Source of the DNA: Chalara sp. BL73
Taxonomy: Eukaryota; Ascomycota; Leotiomycetes; Helotiales
Length of the DNA: 64,000 nt
NCBI GenBank assembly: GCA_918026815.1
Contig: CAKJVC010000069.1
Span: 372,001-436,000, forward strand
Direction: 5' to 3'
The position numbers and the translations under genes were made by a program. Numbering within the stretch: position 1 is the stretch's first letter; each line of letters begins with the position of its first letter. The notes below the pieces were generated by a model, which was not told where the DNA came from, did no database searches, and saw nothing but the letters and a program-made list of their open reading frames with translations. Positions 57,746-64,000 of this stretch are shown here, piece after piece.

Positions 57746-59755
57746 TCAATGAAACCTTAAACGCACGATTGAGAATAGCATGTTCTGCAACACATGGACC
57801 ATGACCACCACGCCAGTTGGCAGCAGCTCAGGCCACATCCCCATATCATGCTTCCCTTCCCCCGTGACGTCGACTTTCCAGCCGAACCACATGATTCTCC
57901 TCACGACCCAGCCTGCCACGATCTCGCACGCCCAAGTCACGAGGGAGGCGTAAAACGTCCTTCCAAAGTCATAGTCCTCGCCTCTTCCCTCCCACGGCTC
58001 GTCAACGCTTCCCGGTCCCTCCTCCGGCATGCGGAACTTGTCGAATGCAAAATAGGGATACACATCCTTGTTCGCGCCGTAGTGGAGGACGAGGATGGAG
58101 CCCAGGAAGGCGAGCATGGAGACATTTTCGGCGAGCGAGCGGATGTAGATGTTGCGGGCGCAGAACTTTTGGTAGGAGGATAGGGATTGCCCATTTATGG
58201 AGAGGAGGGTGAGGAGCTGGTGGAAGGGTTTCGAGATCGTGAGGGGTGTGAAGACGATCAAGAATGAAGATGAGATGACTTGAAGGAAGATGAATTGTGC
58301 GTACGAGCGGAGACGGGCATATAAGGCGCGGACGTAGGTTTGGTAAGTCAGGGAGAAATAGCTGTTTGCATTAGTTAGTAGGGGCTTAAGCGAGGGGGGA
58401 TAGCCGGGGGGGGGGATGTACAGTTTGAAGATCCAGCCTAATGGATATGAACCGACGCGCTCGCCTTCGTTGCCACCGAGAATCCATCCCACCAAGCCGT
58501 CAAGCAGATGTACGGTTATTACCCAGCTATATACATAGGCAATTGTCTCGAAAGTATTGTGGGGTAGAGTTCGAAGATAGATCTCGGCATAGGCTTCTCC
58601 TAACACATAGGCCAACATTGCTATGAATAGTGCTGTGCAGAACCATATGAAGCGCATGAAGCTCGCAGGAATCCACCGTTTTCTTATAGCTCTTACGGTG
58701 GGGTCTCGGATATCAGCAGCTAGCGCAACTTCTAGTGGAGCATTGGGATCGAAAGAGTCTTGGTGGATAAGTGGCCGCCGAGCGCGATCTCGAGCCGCTA
58801 TTGTAACATTGTCTTGGTCTCCGGTCCACCACGACGAGGTGAAGATACGTTGAGTTTCAGAAAGAGACTGGCGCAGCCCGAGGTGCCGTTCCTGACTCAT
58901 GAGAATAGCAAAAGCTATAATAAGCGGCATAGCCATAGTGAAAAAGGTCCAACAGATCCAGGTCGTATTGAATTGTATAAAGAATCGAGCCTCCGGTATG
59001 AAGTAAACGGAAACAGGGACCGTTATCGAGATGAGCGCAATCATAGAGATGGTAAACGGGAATCCAAGCATCTTCGGCCACCTATATTAATCAGCCCAAT
59101 ATTCTCTTACCAGGAAAGAAGTTTGATATACCAGTTGAGTCTGTAAATGTTGAACACTTTTGTAACCCACATCAATGCAGTGACGTTGTAGAAGCCATAA
59201 TATACGAAGAGGAAGAACCAGAAGTTGATCTCTACCCGAGCTGCTCCGTGACCGGGTGTTCTATGTCCAGATTGATCCTCATTATCGCCCTCATCCTGTA
59301 GCTGATATTGAGGGAATGGTAGTGCGCACCACGCAACCGCCTGCGCAAACACCCGTCAGCATTCCACCTTTGCTAAATTTTCGCTTTCCATCTTGACCTA
59401 CAAATGCGGCCGGCAGCACAGCAAATACCGCCAATCTTGACCACCATCTATCCACCGCCCGCGCCACAGCAACTTGCTTAGGATCTAACCAGAGATCCTT
59501 CATCCAAGCCCTCCACGACCTTAGCGGATTCTCCTCTCCATCCTCGCTATCATCATCCCCATCGCCAATCCTCCCAAACACTGTCCCATATGCGAGTCCC
59601 AGGCCTCTGCCGAAGCTGCTCCGCCTACCCAGCAAGCTGTTTCTGTGTACCTGTCGTTGCGCATCGGGGACGGCGCGGAAGCGACCCAGCAAGGGAGAGG
59701 AATCATTGGTCGCTCGTGAGGAATCGCCGGTCTGGAAGTTGAAGAAGGAAGGCAT
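57746..59755 (-). CDS. Multipass membrane protein, function unknown
   Basis: A 612-aa protein with about 8-9 hydrophobic segments. Exons on the minus strand: 59402-59755, 59132-59340, 58422-59081, 57746-58361 (1839 nt). The N-terminal 100 residues are hydrophilic (RATNDSSPLLGRFRAVPDAQ, DGDDDSEDGEENPL). Membrane segments include EINFWFFLFVYYGFYNVTAL, FPFTISMIALISITVPVSVY, WICWTFFTMAMPLIIAFAIL and FMRFIWFCTALFIAMLAYVL. Intron 3 (58362-58421) is 60 nt, carries a perfect CTACTAACT branch site and has no stop, so it can be misread as coding; removing it gives the smooth FKLYFSLTYQTYVRALYARL. It looks like a conserved fungal integral membrane protein of unknown role; I cannot name the family. The promoter side has a long pyrimidine tract. 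Confidence 0.82.
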
Positions 59756-60473
59756 TCCAGGTTCTTGACCTTTTAAAGAGGAAAGATGAGTAACATAGCC
59801 ACTAGGATTTTGTTTTGCTGATTGCTTGTTTTTGGTTGAAAGAATATTTTAATCTACGAATGCACAAGCCTGACGAGCCCCTAGTTCTGGAACGGGTCGG
59901 GAATCAAGTGACGGAGAGAGCCGCATTAGCGTGATTCCTTATCGATAAGGATCTGGAACCCTTTTTTTTTCCCTTTTTTTTTTTCCCTTTGATTTCCCAT
60001 GTCCATGCTTTCCGGGAGAAATGCATGCTACCAGAAAGAAGCACGATTTGAAAATGAGACTTGAATCACAAGAATAACAGACTTTGTCGTAACATCATCA
60101 GGTTTTGGGTTCGGTAGGCAAGAATCTGAAATCCACTAATGCGCCCCCACGGTTCACTGTTTCCGAATGGCGTTGCTCACCGCTGTCTCACAAAAAGGTC
60201 GTGGAACCATGAAGGAGGGGTAGCAATTTGTGAGTGAGGGGCCTTACATGCTCGAAATCCTGGATGAACACTTTGCAGAGCACCTTTTAGTGGGGGGGAA
60301 ATATTCGGTATATACGCTTTGTGGATATCCTGAACATAAACTCTTAACAGTATCCTAACACACCCCCAATATTTCCTCCCAGTTTTTCCATTCATAAGCA
60401 ATGCTGTCTAGATGCCACCGACGCCAACCCCATCGTTCCGTAATGAAAAATTATATGTTCGTGAAAAAGATAA
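59756..60473. promoter_or_regulatory. Upstream region of the membrane protein gene
   Basis: A 0.7-kb spacer. A C/T-only tract at 59959-59990 (T9, C3, T11, C3, T3) lies about 200 nt upstream of the membrane protein start. On that gene's sense strand this is poly(dA)-rich, a common nucleosome-depleting element. The rest holds the 3' flank of the APRT gene. Confidence 0.45.
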
Positions 60474-61213
60474 TTATTTACCCATTATGTCGTCTCGTAA
60501 AAGTGTTTCAACCGGTGCCGTGAGCTTGTCTCGGCCCTTCAGGAAGTCGAGTTCGAGGATGAAAAGGTATCCGATTAGTGTCCCACCAAGCTGCTCAACA
60601 AGCTTTCCAGCTGCTGCAGCAGATCCTCCTGCACATTTATGTCAGTGATCGTTTTCGCACGTGTAGAAAAATCATTGGAGTTATGCGAATGTTGTTGTGC
60701 AAACGTACCGGTTGCAATAATATCATCAACCACCAACACCTTTTGTCCCGGCTTTACAGCATCCTTCTGAATATGAAAGAAATCCTGCCCGTACTCCTTC
60801 TCAAATGACGCCTCTGCCGTAGGGCCAGGTAGCTTTCCCGCCTTTCGAACAGGCGCAAAGCCGGCTCCTAATCGTAATGCCAGGCTGGGCCCAAAGAGAA
60901 AACCCCGCGCATCTAACCCCACCACAACATCCGGCTTCTGGCCACCGTAAGAGGAGAGAACTTGCAGACTGAGAGCATCGATGAGGGTCTCGTGTAAATC
61001 GTGAGAGGCGAAGAGGGGAAGGATATCGACAAAGTCAATGCCTGGAATGGGGAAGTCGGGAAATTGTCGGAGAGCTGCCCGCAGAATTAATTGTTTACCG
61101 GAGAGTTTGGAGGGGCCGGAGGGAGCGGCGGTGGACTCGGACTTTGGTCTCGAGGCATGGTCTGTCGTTTCTGCAAGGGAAGCAGACGGTTGGGTGTCTT
61201 GTTGGGCGGTCAT
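60474..61213 (-). CDS. apt1: Adenine phosphoribosyltransferase
   Basis: A purine-salvage enzyme: adenine + PRPP to AMP + pyrophosphate, cytosolic. Exons on the minus strand: 60709-61213 and 60474-60628 (660 nt, 219 aa), with an 80-nt GT-AG intron in the middle of the PRPP loop. The core starts with [20 protein letters not shown], then [34 protein letters not shown] and the PRPP-binding [18 protein letters not shown] across the intron. The end is [20 protein letters not shown] then LKGRDKL. An N-terminal extension of about 40 Ser/Thr/Pro-rich residues ([20 protein letters not shown]) is longer than usual; a later in-frame start is not obvious. Confidence 0.96.
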
Positions 61214-63157
61214 GGTCGAGAAAAGAAAAGAGAGGATGTATGTCGTCTAGATAGACAAGTGATAAAATTTGTGAGACGGGGTTGCGGCGCTGACTCGGGC
61301 TATTGTATTGGCGTGCAGTGGATACGCACTGGCCTGGATTGCACCCGCGTAGTTGCAGGGGAGTATGAGCAAATGAGGGAGGTAAGTTCGTGGTGCGGTA
61401 AAAGCTGGCCGGGTGGTGCTATAGCGCTATAAGTAAGCCAACTGATCGAAGCAGATCGTTGCAACCACTACGTCTGCGAGGCGTGTATGTTGGGAGACGT
61501 GCAGAAGCGAGGGATGGCAGCGACAATGTATCAATAATGGTAAAGGTTTTAGTAGAGTGCAAAGTTGTTCAGACAAGGTGTTTGAACAAAAGTGAAAATA
61601 GTTGATCGCTCGTTGATTTAACCTTTCCAAAACCGACTAGCTAGTGACGGGAGTATCCAGTTCGTCTTCAGCTTAAATTACATTAACCTCATGTTACCAT
61701 TCTTATAACAAAGCTGCAATCCTTTGGCAGCCTTTGTACTCCCATCATATTTTCTGTCGTTTCCATGTCTACTCATATCTCTGATATTTGTGGAGGGAAA
61801 TCTGCTGAAATAGAAGCCTTGTCACAACCCGTCACCCTTCTTGGAGCATTCTCAAGCGCTGTCTGGCTCCAGAACCAAAAAGTGTCCAACCCTTCTAGCA
61901 AGGAAATATATTAACATTCCGACAATCCTTAAGCCGATGAGGCGATGCGGTCCTAGAATGCTGCCTCAAGTAGTGGTTGGATACTACCTACCAATCATAG
62001 CTCGTAGGAGCATCCTGCCTCTCCCCCACCATCCCGTGGCTAATTCAATTGAGTCATCATAGTTCCACATGCTATATAAAGCATAGCTGGCCACAAACGG
62101 CTGATAAGGAGGTCAGGAAAGCCTGTGTAAGAGAGGAGCTAGTTGTTTGGGGGTACCATGAGGGAATCATATTGTGAACTGATGTATAGAGGGTGCAGGA
62201 ACGTTCATGCCCAAAGTAGCACGGATCCAATCGATCCATCTCGTGTAGCGTTGCAGGGGTGCATCTGTCATGTATAAAAGCTTTTCGTCTCATACTTATG
62301 TGGGTGACAACGCACGACATAACACAGCAATGCAATGGCCTTCTTATCGATAAGGTCATCTTGCTAGTTCATGATTCCGTGCTGATTAGGCTAACCGGTT
62401 CTACCCGATCTACCCCCTGTTTACCGCTGTATTGACTTTAAAGGAGAATGATTGAGAACTAGAGACTACTGGAATCTTATGTTTGTGCCTCAACACATCA
62501 AATAATTTAGTGTATCGATAGGAAAATTTAAGCTATGAGTCTGGGACCTGTGAAGTACACCTAAGTATTCGACTGCAACCTTATATCTCTCGCTTAAGCC
62601 CCTTTTGTCTCCACACGATTCATGATTTCTTTCGTCAATATCAGAAGAATAGCGTTAAAGCAGAGCATCTTGCCCTAAAATATCTATTCACTCGTAGAAG
62701 ACATACAAAGGGCAGAATATAAACTCTAAAAAATAATGATATGATAGCCACTTAACCCAAACACACACTGGTGTCAGTCTTGAACCACATTGCGGACATG
62801 CCTAATATCTCATTTGAGGATCACTACATTCAGAACATATTAACTAGGTCAGAAGAACATTGACTCGCAAAGCGAGATTCAAACTATTGCTTGTTTATGT
62901 TAAAATGTTGCGGTAACAATGAAAAATATTGGCAGAAGGTATTGGCAGCCTTGAGTAAAACTCAGCTTATCAGCAGTTCTTTCCAGAACAGTCTTTCAAA
63001 GTAGCATTTGCGAATTTTGCTGGTGAATAACATCGCCTGCAGTTAAGGCAAGGCTGGAGTAAGGATAATGCTTGAGAATATCATAGATTTTACCAAGAAT
63101 AAGTTGCTACGCGTTCCTACCTCCTTGCAATCTCTTGCAACCCACGCTCCCCCCGAT
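61214..63157. other. Gene-poor AT-rich spacer
   Basis: A 1.9-kb stretch with no supported gene. The DNA from about 62400 to 62900 is AT-rich. Short frames at 61841 and 62072 have no family resemblance. The last 200 nt are the promoter of the Rae1-like gene. Confidence 0.45.
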
Positions 63158-64000
63158 ATGTCTTCTTTCAATTCTCGTTTGACTCCCACCGGGCTACGGT
63201 CAGCCACCATAGGTACAAGTGCAGACCTTGAAAAAGATGTCATGTTATCATCTCCTCCCGAAGATAGCATCTCTTCGTTGTCCTTCTCACCCGTGGCTGA
63301 TCATCTAGCCGTGAGCGCTTGGGATAAAAAGGTTCGCATCTACGATATCAAGACGAACCCCGGAGGAGCTGGGGTTGCGTCAATAGATTTCGATGTCCCG
63401 TTCTCAGCTGTGATTGGGCTGAAGTACATTGCCGTTCTACACCAATATATTGATAGATTCTAACGCTTATAGACTGGAGCCAAAGTTGCAGGCGCAGGTG
63501 CAGATATGACTGCTAAAGTCATAGACTTAGGCGCACAGGGCTATCCTTCTCAAACAGTAGCTGTTCATGACGCCCCAATCAAGGCAGTCAAGTTTGTCAA
63601 AGTATCTGGAATGGCAAGCCAACTAATTGTTACTGGATCCTGGGACAAAACTATTCGATACTGGGATATGAGAACAGCAAATCCGGTTGCTATAATCGCT
63701 TTGCCTGAGAGAGTTTATGCTATGGATGTCAGAGACAAGCTCATGGTCGCAGCCCTTGCAGACAAAAGAGTTGCGGTTATCAACCTTGATGATCCAGGAC
63801 GCGTCCACAAGACTATTGAAAGTACTTTGAAGAATCAAAGTAGGACCATCAGCTGTTTCAAGGACAGTAGAGGATTTTGCCTTGGAAGTATTGAGGCGAG
63901 AGTCTCAACCCAGTATATTGATAAGAACTACCAGCAGTAAGTTTTGCAAGACCGTATGCCGGAGAGAGGAAAGGACGAGAAGACCCTCTTGGTTGTGCTA
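63158..64000 (+). CDS. rae1: Rae1/Gle2-like WD40 protein, 3' end outside window
   Basis: Rae1/Gle2 binds the nuclear pore and helps mRNA export. Exon 1 is 63158-63409 and exon 2 is 63473-63936. A GTAAGT donor at 63937 shows that the gene continues past the window edge, so it is partial. Exon 1 has the N-terminal [20 protein letters not shown] that is diagnostic of Rae1, then [14 protein letters not shown]. Exon 2 has [69 protein letters not shown] and [18 protein letters not shown], which match WD40 blades 2-5. The junction FSA/TGAKVAG lacks the usual C-x-W-S-x-D segment of blade 2. The protein diverges more than expected for the essential orthologue and may be a paralogue. An in-frame ATG at 63068 is an alternative start. 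Confidence 0.82.

Noticed and set aside
57794..58194. 129-codon plus frame and 85-codon minus frame over the membrane protein gene
   Set aside because: They are shadows of exon 4 of the membrane protein; no family resemblance.

Overview
The window is nuclear DNA of a filamentous ascomycete (Pezizomycotina). Most genes have short GT-AG introns of about 41-140 nt, often with TACTAAC or CTAAC/CTGAC-like branch sites, and genes lie on both strands with AT-richer spacers. The gene content (HET-C, Zn2Cys6 regulator, NCS1 and DHA14-type permeases, GH11 xylanase, GtaA-type glutaminase, FAD-linked secreted oxidase) fits a plant-associated or saprotrophic fungus. Leotiomycetes is my best guess, but this rests on general resemblance only. 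I rebuilt splice junctions by hand; every complete gene model below closes on a multiple of three, and most junctions fall inside recognisable family motifs.

Layout. 1-9.6 kb: a decayed BTB gene (-), a nine-exon aldehyde dehydrogenase (+), a small membrane protein (-) and an HMG-box protein (-). 11.0-14.4 kb: a HET-C heterokaryon-incompatibility homologue with a long repeat-rich tail. 15.7-22.5 kb: a run of minus-strand genes for metabolism and transport: a 2OG-Fe(II) oxygenase with a GC-AG intron, an NCS1 purine/cytosine permease and a zinc-free MDR reductase. 23.1-24.0 kb: a broken kinase-like phosphotransferase. 25.3-27.2 kb: an MFS drug transporter. 27.2-30.2 kb: gene-poor DNA with a degenerate minisatellite. 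30.3-38.3 kb: a GRDP-like protein, a Ted1/Cdc1-type metallophosphoesterase and a Zn2Cys6 regulator. 39.8-48.1 kb: a secreted FAD oxidase, thioredoxin reductase, GH11 xylanase and a small secreted protein, separated by AT-rich DNA. 50.0-57.2 kb: an unknown protein, an FAD monooxygenase and a GtaA-type glutaminase. 57.7-64.0 kb: a multipass membrane protein, adenine phosphoribosyltransferase and the 5' part of a Rae1/Gle2-like WD40 gene.

Functional links are modest. Several products are secreted (xylanase, glutaminase, FAD oxidase, small Cys-containing protein), as expected for nutrient acquisition. The oxygenase and NCS1 permease could form a small nucleobase-use pair, and APRT is a separate salvage gene. 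I found no classical biosynthetic cluster and no tRNA, rRNA or intact transposon. The most unusual signals concern gene structure: (1) in the HET-C gene, two real introns and three cryptic GTAAGT donors all sit at the same codon position of a repeated Arg-Arg motif; (2) thioredoxin reductase has a 66-codon in-frame presequence-like extension without an ATG; (3) there is a GC-AG intron, a stop-free 60-nt intron, and an intron with no usable acceptor where homology expects one; (4) two genes carry clear inactivating lesions.
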